The notes below the pieces were generated by a model. That model worked only from the letters and a program-made list of their open reading frames with translations. It was not told where the DNA came from and ran no database searches. DNA of 48,973 nt. Source: an uncultured Clostridia bacterium (lineage in GTDB: Bacteria; Bacillota; Clostridia; Christensenellales; Aristaeellaceae). Shown here one piece after another: positions 17,325 to 26,166 of this stretch. The DNA is taken from NCBI GenBank assembly GCA_947596085.1, contig CANQEW010000016.1, positions 1 through 48,973 on the forward strand, in the 5' to 3' direction. Position 1 is the stretch's first letter. Every line of letters starts with the position of its first letter. Made by a program: the position numbers and the translations under genes.

Positions 17325-18212
17325 GTGAAAAAAGGATTATCCATGGCGGCAGGAAAGAAGCGCGAGGCGTACATCTTTGTCCTGCCGGCATTTATTTATA
17401 TCCTGTTTGTGCTGGGCTATCCGTTGATTTACAATGTATATCTGAGCCTGCGCAACGTCGATGTGAAGAATCTCACGAAGGGCGGCGATGTATTCATCGG
17501 CCTGCAGAATTACATTGACCTCTTCAAAAATCCGACGTTTCTGCTGGTGCTCAAGAACACGTTCGTGTTTACGATCGCCTGTCTTCTGTTTCAGTTTACG
17601 ATCGGCTTCGCGCTGGCGCTGTTCTTCTATCAGAAGTTCCGCCTCTCCGGGCCGATCCGCGGCGTGCTGCTGGTCAGCTACATGATTCCCATGTCCGTCA
17701 CCGGCCTGCTGGGCAAGAATATCTTCTCCAACGCGGGCCTGGTCAACAATCTTTTGAGTAAGATCGGAATCATCGGGCCGGAATGGCTGGTGAACACATC
17801 GACGGCGCTGATCGCGGTCATCATCATGAACTGCTGGGTGGGCATCCCGTTCAATATGCTGCTGCTGATTTCGGGCCTGACCAGCATCACCCCGGACGTG
17901 TACGAGAGCGCGTCCATCGACGGCGCGAACTGGCTGCAGCGCTTCTGGTACATCACCGTGCCGCTGATGAAGAGCTCCATGCTGTCGGTGCTGATGCTGG
18001 GCTTCATCTACACATTCCGCGCGTTCGACCTGATGTATATCATGACGGCGGGCGGGCCGCTGAACTCCACCGACGTGCTGGGCACATATTCCTATATGCT
18101 GTCCTTCACGCAGTATAAGTTCTCCCAGGGCTCTGCGGTGGCCATGGTGCTGTTCGGCTGCCTGTTCATAGTGGGCCTGTTCTACCTGAGATTGCTGTCA
18201 AAGGAGGATTGA
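17325..18212 (+). CDS. Sugar ABC transporter permease, MalF/UgpA type
   Basis: 295 aa with about six membrane helices. The cytoplasmic EAA loop that docks the ATPase reads YESASIDGANWLQRFWYITVP. GTG at 17325 has GGGGAGG 9 bases before it; ATG at 17343 is a shorter alternative. It works with the binding protein before it and the second permease after it. No ATPase gene lies in the operon. Confidence 0.94.
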   Translation: MKKGLSMAAGKKREAYIFVLPAFIYILFVLGYPLIYNVYLSLRNVDVKNLTKGGDVFIGLQNYIDLFKNPTFLLVLKNTFVFTIACLLFQFTIGFALALFFYQKFRLSGPIRGVLLVSYMIPMSVTGLLGKNIFSNAGLVNNLLSKIGIIGPEWLVNTSTALIAVIIMNCWVGIPFNMLLLISGLTSITPDVYESASIDGANWLQRFWYITVPLMKSSMLSVLMLGFIYTFRAFDLMYIMTAGGPLNSTDVLGTYSYMLSFTQYKFSQGSAVAMVLFGCLFIVGLFYLRLLSKED

Positions 18213-18214
18213 GC

Positions 18215-19060
18215 ATGAAGAAAATCATAGGCGGGAAAGAGGCCGCGAGGGATCTTCGCAATTCTGTCATCGCTGTCGTGCTGGCAATCCTCTTTCTGTT
18301 TCCCGTATATTGGATGATGCAGATCTCCTTCAAGTCGGACGCGGAGACGTTTGGAAAGGTGCTCTCCTACTATCCGAGGGAATTTACGGTCTATCCCTGG
18401 CTGGTCAATTTGCAGGACAAGACGTTTTTGCTCTCCCTGCGCAACAGCTTCATCAACGGCTTTCTGACCATGGGCATCACGCTGCTCTTGGGCGTTCCGG
18501 CGGCTTACGGCATGGGCCGCTACCGCGTGAAGGGAAGCAGCGTTTTTCTGCTGACGTTCCTGGTCTGCCAGATGCTCCCGGCCTCGCTGACGCTGACGCC
18601 CATGTATCTGATCTTCAACAAGATTCACTTCCTGGGCACGCACTTCACGGCGCCGGTGGCCATCGCGGGCGCGTCGATCCCCTTCGCGATCATCACGCTA
18701 CGTCCCTACTTCAAGAGCGTCCCGGTGGCGCTGGACGAGGCGGCGCGCCTGGACGGCTGCGGCCCGCTGAAGGCGTTCTTCTACGTCATGATCCCGGCGG
18801 TCAAGACGGGCATCGTGACCATCGTGGTCATCTCGTTCCTCAACGGCTGGAACGATCTGGTGTACTCCATGACCTTCAACGTGGGCGAGACCATGCGCCC
18901 GTTGACGGCAAACATCTACAAGTTCCAGAACGCCTACGGCACGAAGTGGAACTGCATCATGGCTTACGGCACGATTCTGGTGCTGCCGGTCATACTGCTG
19001 TTCATCTTCCTGCAGAAGTACATCGTGGGCGGCCTGGTGGCCGGCGCCGTGAAGGATTGA
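18215..19060 (+). CDS. Sugar ABC transporter permease, MalG/UgpE type
   Basis: 281 aa, six membrane helices, EAA loop DEAARLDGCGPLKAFFYVMIP. The ATG at 18215 follows AAGGAGG by 7 bases and sits two bases after the stop of the first permease, so translation is coupled. Second half of the heterodimeric import channel for an oligosaccharide. Confidence 0.95.
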   Translation: MKKIIGGKEAARDLRNSVIAVVLAILFLFPVYWMMQISFKSDAETFGKVLSYYPREFTVYPWLVNLQDKTFLLSLRNSFINGFLTMGITLLLGVPAAYGMGRYRVKGSSVFLLTFLVCQMLPASLTLTPMYLIFNKIHFLGTHFTAPVAIAGASIPFAIITLRPYFKSVPVALDEAARLDGCGPLKAFFYVMIPAVKTGIVTIVVISFLNGWNDLVYSMTFNVGETMRPLTANIYKFQNAYGTKWNCIMAYGTILVLPVILLFIFLQKYIVGGLVAGAVKD

Positions 19061-19096
19061 CGCGGGCCTAGAGCGAATCAAATACAGGAGGAAGCT

Positions 19097-21130
19097 ATGG
19101 CAAATCAGGATGAAGTAAGGGATGTCTACGGCTACTTTGAGCGCAAGGGCGACGCCCTGTGCTACCGCTACGAGGCGGAGCGGCTGATCATCGAACCGTG
19201 GGGAAGGAACAGCCTTCGGGTGCGCTCGACCAAGCTGGCCGAAATGCCTGGAGAGGATTGGGCGCTGCTGCCGCAGGAGAAGTGCGCGCCGGAGATCGAG
19301 ACCTGCGAGGACGGCGGCTCCATCCAAAACGGCAAGATTCGGGCGGAAATCAACCTGGTCGGTAAACTCACCTTCTACAATCAGAAGGGCGAGGTGCTTC
19401 TGGAGGAGTACCTGCGCAACCGCAAAGATATGTTCGGCCGCAGCTGCAGCTCGCTGGAGGTGGAGGCGCGCGAATTCAAGCCGATCATCGGCGGCGACTA
19501 CCGCCTGAGCGTGCGCTTCGAGTCGGCGGCGAAGGAGAAGCTGTACGGTATGGGACAGTACCAGCAGCCGTTCCTGGACGTGAAGGGCGCGGATTTGGAG
19601 CTGGCGCACCGCAACTCGCAGGCGAGCGTGCCCTTTGTGCTGTCCAGCCTGGGCTACGGCTTTCTGTGGAACAATCCCGCCGTGGGGCGCGTGAGCTTCG
19701 GCAAGAACATCACCACCTGGGAGGCGTATTCGTCCAAGAAGATGGACTACTGGATCACGGCGGGCGATACCCCGGCGGAGATCGAGGAAGCCTATGCCAA
19801 TGCCACGGGCAAGGTGCCGATGATGCCCGATTACGCGATGGGCTTCTGGCAGTGCAAGCTGCGCTATCAGACGCAGGAGGAGTTGCTGGAGGTGGCGCGT
19901 GAGTACAAGCGGCGCAATCTTCCCATCTCCGTGATCGTGGTGGACTTCTTCCACTGGCCGTGCCAGGGCGAGTGGAAGTTCGATCCGACGTATTGGCCGG
20001 ATCCGGACGCGATGATCGCCGAACTGAAGGAGATGGGCATCGAGCTGATGGTCTCCATCTGGCCGACGGTGGACTACCGCAGCGAGAACTTCAACGAGAT
20101 GAAGAGCAAGGGCCTGCTGATCCGCGTGGAATCCGGCTACCCGATCTCCATGGATTTCCAGGGCAACACGCTGCACTTCGACGCCACGAATCCCGAGGCG
20201 CGCGCGTACGTGTGGGGCAAGGCCAAGAAGAACTACTACGACAAGGGCGTCAAGGTGTTCTGGCTGGACGAGGCCGAGCCCGAGTACACGGTGTACGACT
20301 TTGAGAACTATCGCTACCACCTGGGCCCGGACGTTCAGGTGGGCAACATCTACCCGGTGATGTATGCCAAGACCTTCTTCGACGGCATGAAGGCCGAGGG
20401 CCAGGAAAACATCATCAACCTGCTGCGCTGCGCGTGGGCCGGCTCTCAGCGCTACGGCGTGCTGGTGTGGTCGGGCGACATCAAGTCCTCCTTCCCGAGC
20501 ATGAAGAACCAGGTGGCCGCGGGACTGAACATGGGCATCGCGGGCATCCCCTGGTGGACGACGGACATCGGCGGCTTCTTCGGTGCGAACGTCAAAGATC
20601 CGGCCTTCCACGAGCTGCTGATCCGCTGGTTCCAGTACGGCTGCTTCTGTCCGGTCATGCGCCTGCACGGCTATCGCTGGCCGCTGCAGCCGCAGTACGG
20701 CACCACGGGCGGCGCCACCTGCGTCTCCGGCGCTCCGAACGAGGTGTGGAGCTACACGGAGCAGGTGTACGAGATTCTTTCGAACTACCTGCGCCTGCGC
20801 GAGGCGATGCGCCCCTACGTCGCGAAGCTCATGGCCGAGGCTCACGAGAAGGGCACGCCGGTCATGCGCCCGCTGTTCTACGACTTCCCGGAGGATGAAG
20901 CCTGCTGGAACGTGGAGGATCAGTACATGTTCGGCCCGAACGTGCTGGTGAAGCCCGTCACGGACGCCGGCGTGACAAAGGTGTCCCTCTATCTGCCCAA
21001 GGGCGGCGCTTGGAAGAACGCCTGGACGGGTGAGGAAGTGGAGGGCGGCCAGTGGATCGAGGCGGCCGCGCCCATCGAGCAGATTCCGCTGTTCACCCGA
21101 AATGGCTTCGAACTGCCGGTACACAAGTAA
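19097..21130 (+). CDS. GH31 glycosidase (alpha-xylosidase or alpha-glucosidase like)
   Basis: 677 aa, no signal peptide, so cytoplasmic. The GH31 catalytic barrel is complete: VIVVDFFHWPCQGEWKFDP, nucleophile Asp391 in KVFWLDEAEPE and acid/base Asp461 in VLVWSGDIKSSF, then IPWWTTDIGGFF and PVMRLHGYR. The motifs resemble the GH31 branch that includes alpha-xylosidases and oligosaccharide alpha-transferases. AGGAGG lies 5 bases before the ATG. It follows the permeases by 36 bases and shares the operon with a second, distinct GH31 enzyme, which suggests two different alpha linkages in the imported sugar. Exact specificity is not decided by sequence. Confidence 0.92.
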   Translation: MANQDEVRDVYGYFERKGDALCYRYEAERLIIEPWGRNSLRVRSTKLAEMPGEDWALLPQEKCAPEIETCEDGGSIQNGKIRAEINLVGKLTFYNQKGEVLLEEYLRNRKDMFGRSCSSLEVEAREFKPIIGGDYRLSVRFESAAKEKLYGMGQYQQPFLDVKGADLELAHRNSQASVPFVLSSLGYGFLWNNPAVGRVSFGKNITTWEAYSSKKMDYWITAGDTPAEIEEAYANATGKVPMMPDYAMGFWQCKLRYQTQEELLEVAREYKRRNLPISVIVVDFFHWPCQGEWKFDPTYWPDPDAMIAELKEMGIELMVSIWPTVDYRSENFNEMKSKGLLIRVESGYPISMDFQGNTLHFDATNPEARAYVWGKAKKNYYDKGVKVFWLDEAEPEYTVYDFENYRYHLGPDVQVGNIYPVMYAKTFFDGMKAEGQENIINLLRCAWAGSQRYGVLVWSGDIKSSFPSMKNQVAAGLNMGIAGIPWWTTDIGGFFGANVKDPAFHELLIRWFQYGCFCPVMRLHGYRWPLQPQYGTTGGATCVSGAPNEVWSYTEQVYEILSNYLRLREAMRPYVAKLMAEAHEKGTPVMRPLFYDFPEDEACWNVEDQYMFGPNVLVKPVTDAGVTKVSLYLPKGGAWKNAWTGEEVEGGQWIEAAAPIEQIPLFTRNGFELPVHK

Positions 21131-21154
21131 GATCGCGCGCAGGAGGTTCCCGCT

Positions 21155-21811
21155 GTGAAGAGGCAAGGCGCATCCAATGGCAACGGAGGCATATTCAACA
21201 ATTTTTCAGGTTTCTATTACTACGCGCAGAAGATCTGCGACCTGATGATCGTGAGCGTCCTCTGGCTGCTGGGATGTCTGCCCGTAATCACGGCGGGAAC
21301 CTCCTTTGCCGCGCTCTACGACGCGACTTCGCGCTCCATACGGCGGGACGATTCCACGGTCGTCAAGCGGTTCTGGAAATCCTACAAGCGCAACTTTAAG
21401 GCCTCGATCCCCGTCTTTTTTGGCTGCGCGCTGGCGATCTTTCTGCTGCTGCTCGGCTACGGAATCGCGCGGGAGTGTATTCCCGGGCTGCCCGGGCTGT
21501 TTTTCCAGATGCTCTATCTGCTCTGCGCGCTGCTCGCCATCGCCGCCGCCAATTACGCCGTCGCGGCGCTTTCGCGCTTCGATATGCCGTTTTCCTGGAT
21601 CATGAAGCTTTCGCTCTATCTCACCTTCCGCCATCTGCCGCGCACGGCGCTGCTGATTCTGCTGTTCCTCGCGGCGTACTTTGTGCTGATGATCAACATG
21701 CTCGCGGTCGTCATCGTGCCGGGCCTCTACGCGCTACTGGCCGGCATGCTGATCGACCCCCTGCTCGACCGGCACATGCCGGAGGGATATGAGGAGGAAG
21801 CCGGCGAATGA
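21155..21811 (+). CDS. DUF624 (YesL-type) membrane protein
   Basis: 218 aa with about five hydrophobic helices and the typical opening FYYYAQKICDLMIVSVLW then GCLPVITAGTSFAALY. This family sits almost always in carbohydrate ABC operons with YesM/YesN systems; the biochemical role is not known. GTG at 21155 has AGGAGG 8 bases upstream. It lies between the two GH31 genes. Confidence 0.9.
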   Translation: MKRQGASNGNGGIFNNFSGFYYYAQKICDLMIVSVLWLLGCLPVITAGTSFAALYDATSRSIRRDDSTVVKRFWKSYKRNFKASIPVFFGCALAIFLLLLGYGIARECIPGLPGLFFQMLYLLCALLAIAAANYAVAALSRFDMPFSWIMKLSLYLTFRHLPRTALLILLFLAAYFVLMINMLAVVIVPGLYALLAGMLIDPLLDRHMPEGYEEEAGE

Positions 21812-21862
21812 GTTGGCATTTGTCCGCAACAATCTGACCTTGCAAGCAAGGAGAACTGAGAC

Positions 21863-24094
21863 ATGAAATTTACCAACGGCTATTGGGTAAACAAGCCTGA
21901 ATTTGCGCTCGACTTCGCGATTCAGCTCTACAGCGCCCGCATTACTGAAGACGCGCTGCGCGTGGTCTGCGCCTGCGTGCCGGTGAACGGGCGCGGCGAC
22001 ATCATGAACCATGCCACGCTCACCGTCACCTTTACCGCGCCCATGGAGGACGTGATTCGCGTCACCGTGGAGCACCATCGCGGCACGGTGGATCGCGGCC
22101 CGCGCTTCGAGCTGTTCGAATCGCCCGTCAAGCCCGCCATCACCGAGACCGAGGAGGCCTACACCTTCCGAAGCGGTCGGGCAGCGGCGATCGTCAGCAA
22201 GAAGAGCCGCGGCTGGCGCGTGACCTACACCGGCGACGGGAACCTGCTCACGGAATCCGGGTACCATGCCATGGCCCATGCCTGGCACCGCCAAACGGGC
22301 AAAAATTACATGATCGATTCGCTCAATCTGGATGTGGGCGAGCGCGTGTACGGCCTGGGCGAGCGCTTCACCGCCTACGTCAAGAACGGCCAGGCGGTGG
22401 ATATGTGGAACGGCGACGGCGGCACGGCCAGCGAGCTGGCTTACAAGAACGTGCCCTTCTACATGACGAATCGGGGCTACGGCGTGTTCGTGGAGAGCAG
22501 CGGCGACGTGCGCTACGAGGTCGCCAGCGAAAAGGTCGAACGCGTGCAATTCAGTCTGGAGGGGGAGAAGCTCACCTACGACGTGATCTACGGCGGCACG
22601 CCCAAGGGGGTGCTGGAGCGCTATACCGCGCTCACCGGCCGCCCCGCCCTGCCTCCGGCTTGGAGCTTCGGCCTGTGGTTATCCACCAGCTTTACGACCA
22701 ATTACGACGAGGCGACCGTCACAAGCTTCATCGACGGCATGGCCCAGCGCGACATTCCGCTCAGCGTGTTCCACTTCGACTGCTTCTGGATGAAGGAGAA
22801 CCACCTGACCGATCTCACCTGGGACCCCGACACCTTCCCGGATCCCGAAGAGCTGCTCAAGAAGCTCAAGGCGCGCGGGCTGCACATCTCCTGCTGGCTG
22901 AATCCCTACATCGCGCAGGAGAGCGAGATGTTCGACGAGGGCGTGGAGAAGGGCTACTTCATCAAGAAGGAGAACGGCGACGTCTGGCAGACGGACATGT
23001 GGCAGGCCGGCATGGCGATTCTCGACGTGACGAACCCCGAGGCGCGGGAATGGTATCAGGCCCGGCTGCGCAAGCTGCACGCCATGGGCGTGAACGCGTT
23101 CAAGGCGGATTTCGGCGAGCGCATCCCGGTGCGCGGCGTCGTCTACCACGACGGCAGCGACCCGCTGCGGATGCACAACTACTACAACTTCCTCTACAAC
23201 CGCATGATCTTTGAAACGCTGGAGGAGCTGCGCGGCAAGGGCGAGGCCATCGTGTTTTCCCGCAGCGCCACGGCGGGCGGGCAGCGCTTCCCAATCCACT
23301 GGAACGGCGACAGCAGCGCCACGTTCATGAGCATGGCGGAGTCGCTGCGCTCGGGACTGAGCATCGCCCACTCCGGCTTCGGCTTCTGGAGCCACGACAT
23401 CGCCGGATTCGAGCAGACCGCCACCGCCGACGTCTACAAGCGCTGGGCGCAATTCGGCCTGCTCAGCAGCCACAGCCGCCTGCACGGTTCCCAGAGCTAC
23501 CGCGTGCCGTGGCTGTTCGACGAGGAGAGCTGCGACGTACTGCGCGAATTTGCCAAGCTCAAGTGCCGCCTGATGCCCTACCTCTACGGCGCGGCGGTGG
23601 AGGCCCACGAGCGCGGCATACCGGTGCTCCGGCCCATGATGCTGGAATTCCCGGACAACATCGCCTGCGAAACCTGCGACACCCAATATATGCTGGGCGA
23701 AAACCTGCTGGTCGCGCCGGTGTTCCATTCTGATGGCCACGTGGATTACTACCTGCCCGAAGGCCGGTGGACGAACCTGCTCACCGGCGAGACGGTGGTG
23801 GGCGGCGCGTGGCGGCGCGAGAAGCATGGTTACATGACGCTGCCGCTGATGGCGCGCGAAAACAGCGTAATTCCCATGGGCGCGGTGGACAGCCGCCCGG
23901 ACTACGATTACACCGACAGCGTGGAGCTGCACGTGTTCGAGCCCCGGGACGGAGAGCTGCGCGTAACCCTGCCAAACCTCAGAGGCGAGACCGCGGCGAG
24001 CTTTACGCTGCGCGTGCGCGGCGACAAAGTCGCCGTGGAAACCGACAGCAAGAAAGCCTACAAGGTTGTGCTGCACCGTGGGAGCGGAAAGTGA
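21863..24094 (+). CDS. yicI: Alpha-xylosidase, YicI type (GH31)
   Basis: 743 aa. It aligns by eye along most of its length with E. coli YicI, which releases xylose from isoprimeverose and xyloglucan oligosaccharide ends. Matching stretches: GERVYGLGERFTAYVKNGQ, YKNVPFYMTNRGYGVFV, PPAWSFGLWLSTSFTTNYDE, VFHFDCFWMKE, the nucleophile Asp416 in KADFGERIP, the acid/base Asp483 in WNGDSSA, and SHSRLHGSQSYRVPW. No signal peptide. GGAG lies about 9 bases before the ATG. Last gene of the operon; a strong terminator follows. With the cellobiose phosphorylase nearby this points to cytoplasmic breakdown of xylosylated cello-oligosaccharides. Confidence 0.95.
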   Translation: MKFTNGYWVNKPEFALDFAIQLYSARITEDALRVVCACVPVNGRGDIMNHATLTVTFTAPMEDVIRVTVEHHRGTVDRGPRFELFESPVKPAITETEEAYTFRSGRAAAIVSKKSRGWRVTYTGDGNLLTESGYHAMAHAWHRQTGKNYMIDSLNLDVGERVYGLGERFTAYVKNGQAVDMWNGDGGTASELAYKNVPFYMTNRGYGVFVESSGDVRYEVASEKVERVQFSLEGEKLTYDVIYGGTPKGVLERYTALTGRPALPPAWSFGLWLSTSFTTNYDEATVTSFIDGMAQRDIPLSVFHFDCFWMKENHLTDLTWDPDTFPDPEELLKKLKARGLHISCWLNPYIAQESEMFDEGVEKGYFIKKENGDVWQTDMWQAGMAILDVTNPEAREWYQARLRKLHAMGVNAFKADFGERIPVRGVVYHDGSDPLRMHNYYNFLYNRMIFETLEELRGKGEAIVFSRSATAGGQRFPIHWNGDSSATFMSMAESLRSGLSIAHSGFGFWSHDIAGFEQTATADVYKRWAQFGLLSSHSRLHGSQSYRVPWLFDEESCDVLREFAKLKCRLMPYLYGAAVEAHERGIPVLRPMMLEFPDNIACETCDTQYMLGENLLVAPVFHSDGHVDYYLPEGRWTNLLTGETVVGGAWRREKHGYMTLPLMARENSVIPMGAVDSRPDYDYTDSVELHVFEPRDGELRVTLPNLRGETAASFTLRVRGDKVAVETDSKKAYKVVLHRGSGK

Positions 24095-24159
24095 TGGGGA
24101 AACGCTCCCTTCCTGTCCAATTCAGCCGCAAAGTTTAAATTTCAAGAGGAAGCAGAATC

Positions 24160-24191
24160 GGGCCGCTCGCAAATGAGGCGAGCGGCCCTTT
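24160..24191 (+). terminator. Terminator of the ABC/GH31 operon
   Basis: GGGCCGCTCGC (24160-24170), loop AAATGAG, GCGAGCGGCCC (24178-24188), then TTT. Perfect 11-bp stem with a short T-run. Confidence 0.75.
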
Positions 24192-24274
24192 GGCTCATAT
24201 GGATTTTCATCCGGTGGATCGAGCGGCAAAGAGTCAAACCACTTTGTTGCGATGAACTTCAGAACAAAAGGAAT

Positions 24275-24307
24275 AAAAAAACCCGCCGCTACATCGAAAG
24301 CGGACGG
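24275..24307 (-). terminator. Terminator of the cobalamin uptake operon
   Basis: On the minus strand, CCG(T)CCGCT at 24307-24299 pairs with AGCGGCGG at 24290-24283 with one bulged base and is followed by seven Ts. It lies 47 bases after the btuD-like stop. Confidence 0.65.
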
Positions 24308-24353
24308 ACAAGTGGTCCTTTTACCCAAGATATGCGCGGTTCACGAATCCAAA

Positions 24354-25103
24354 TTATATTCCGATGAATATCTCACCGTCTCGCCGCAGGACGTCGAGCT
24401 TTACCAGAAAGGCCTCCTCCAGCGTTCGCTCGCAGAGCACCTCCCGCGGCGCGCCGCCCGCGCGAATCTGTCCATCCTTCATCAGATAGATATAATCGCA
24501 GTAGCGGGCCGCGAGATTGAGGTCGTGAATCGTCAGAATCACCATGCCGTCAAACGTGCGCAGGCGGCGCATCAGCTCCAGCCGGCCGCGTATATCCAGA
24601 TGGTTCGTCGGCTCGTCCAGCAGGATCAGCTCCGGCTGCTGCGCGAGGCACTTGGCGATCAACACCCGCTGCAGCTCCCCGCCGCTGAGCGTTCTAACCT
24701 TTCGGTCGCGCAGATCGTGAAGCCCCGTTTCCCGCAGCACCGCGTCGACGATGGCGGTGTCCTCCCGGCCGTAGGGCTGCATCGCACGCTTGTAGGGATA
24801 CCGCCCCGTCTGCACCACCTCCCGCACGTCGAGCTCCGCCGTCGCGAAGGACTGGATTTGCGCCATCACGGCGACCTTTCGCGCATACTGTTTCGCGGAG
24901 TAGCGCTCGATGGGCGCGCCGTCGACGAAGATGCGGCCGCGCGCGGGGTACATCCGGTAGAGGTGCTTGAGCAACGTGGTCTTGCCGCAGCCGTTCGGAC
25001 CAATGACGCCGTAAATTTTCCTTCCCTCGAAGGAGGCGTTGACGCCCCGGAGGATTTCCTTTTTTCCCGCGGAAAAGCGCAAATCGCTAATCTCGATTCT
25101 CAT
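24354..25103 (-). CDS. btuD: Cobalamin ABC transporter ATP-binding protein
   Basis: 249 aa ABC ATPase of the iron-siderophore/B12 branch. Walker A GPNGCGKTT (about residues 35-43), signature LSGGELQRV, Walker B LILLDEPTNHLD and the switch His in TIHDLN are all intact. The start overlaps the end of the permease gene by 17 bases, so the two are translationally coupled. Assignment to cobalamin rather than heme or siderophore rests on the cobalamin riboswitch upstream of the operon. Confidence 0.9.
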   Translation of the reverse strand: MRIEISDLRFSAGKKEILRGVNASFEGRKIYGVIGPNGCGKTTLLKHLYRMYPARGRIFVDGAPIERYSAKQYARKVAVMAQIQSFATAELDVREVVQTGRYPYKRAMQPYGREDTAIVDAVLRETGLHDLRDRKVRTLSGGELQRVLIAKCLAQQPELILLDEPTNHLDIRGRLELMRRLRTFDGMVILTIHDLNLAARYCDYIYLMKDGQIRAGGAPREVLCERTLEEAFLVKLDVLRRDGEIFIGI

Positions 25104-26109
25104 GGTACATCCTCCGGATCATCAAAATGAATGCCGGCGCGCCGATGAACGCCGTCATCACGCCGATGGGAACCTCCTGGGGGGAGAAGGCCGTGCGCGC
25201 CACAGTGTCGGCCAGCGTCAGGAAGCAGCCGCCCGCCAGCGCGGAGGAAAGAATCAGATAGCGGTGCGCGGTGTCCACCACCCTGCGCATGACGTGCGGA
25301 ACGATCAACCCGACGAACCCCACGAGGCCGGAGACCGACACGATCGCCGACACCGCCAACGCGGAGAAGAGGATCAGAATCAGCTGCATTGCCCGGACGT
25401 TCATGCCCGCCTGCGCGGCGGCGTCCCGACCGAGGAGCAGCAGATCGAGCTCCTTCTCCACGCAGCGGCAGACCGCCAGCAGCACAATCAGCGCCGCCGC
25501 CGCGAGCGCGACGTCGCTCCAGTTGCTGCCCGAAAAGGAGCCGGTCAGCCAATATTGCGCCGAACGCGCCTGGGCCTCGTTGCGGGAGGAGTAGATGATC
25601 AGCGTCGTCGCCGCCTGGAAGAAGGCCGACACGCCCATGCCCGTCAGCACCAGGCGAATCGGGCTGGTGCTCCTGCCCTGCAGCGCGACCACCGACGCAA
25701 TGGCGAGGAAGCTGCCCAGGAATGCGGAAAATACCACGCGGCCCGACGGCAGGAAGGAAAACCAGTGCAGTACGATGGCCCCGGCCGCGCCCGCGCTGGC
25801 GCCGGAGGATACGCCGAGCACGTACGGCTCCGCGAGGGCGTTGCCAGTGAGGGTCTGCATTAGTATGCCGACGACGCTGAGCACAGCCCCGGCCAGCAGC
25901 GTCAGACACACCCTCGGCAGCCGCACCGCCGTGATCAGATTGTACAGGTTGCGGTTCTCCACTTCACCGCCAATGACAAACGCGCGAAGGCAATCGAGGA
26001 CGGTTTTTCGATCCAGCGCCACCGAGCCCAAGAATAAAGTTGCAAACGCCGTTCCGCACGTCAAAAGGAACAGCGAAAAGCAGATCCAACGCTTCGTCTT
26101 TATGCTCAT
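25087..26109 (-). CDS. btuC: Cobalamin ABC transporter permease (FecCD family)
   Basis: 340 aa, about ten membrane helices, FecCD/BtuC family: RLPRVCLTLLAGAVLSVVG, GNALAEPYVLGVSSGAS, GLVGFVGLIVPHVMR and ADTVARTAFSPQEVPIGVMTA are diagnostic. The ATG at 26109 has no good ribosome site, so it may depend on re-initiation from the binding-protein gene 57 bases upstream; a hairpin lies in that gap. Works with the ATPase it overlaps. Confidence 0.92.
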   Translation of the reverse strand: MSIKTKRWICFSLFLLTCGTAFATLFLGSVALDRKTVLDCLRAFVIGGEVENRNLYNLITAVRLPRVCLTLLAGAVLSVVGILMQTLTGNALAEPYVLGVSSGASAGAAGAIVLHWFSFLPSGRVVFSAFLGSFLAIASVVALQGRSTSPIRLVLTGMGVSAFFQAATTLIIYSSRNEAQARSAQYWLTGSFSGSNWSDVALAAAALIVLLAVCRCVEKELDLLLLGRDAAAQAGMNVRAMQLILILFSALAVSAIVSVSGLVGFVGLIVPHVMRRVVDTAHRYLILSSALAGGCFLTLADTVARTAFSPQEVPIGVMTAFIGAPAFILMIRRMYHENRD

Positions 26110-26124
26110 AATCGATGGAAGAAT

Positions 26125-26148
26125 GGCCCGCGGGGAGTCCCGCAGGCC
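26125..26148 (-). other. Hairpin between btuF-like and btuC-like genes
   Basis: GGCC (26125-26128) and GCGGG (26130-26134) pair with CCCGC (26139-26143) and GGCC (26145-26148), with one mismatch. No T-run. It may stabilise the upstream message or limit permease expression. Confidence 0.4.
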
Positions 26149-26166
26149 GTCAGAGTCGGGTATGAT

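Noticed and set aside
24252-25130. Plus-strand frame opposite the btuD-like gene
   Set aside because: It is antisense to a clear ABC ATPase with intact Walker and signature motifs.
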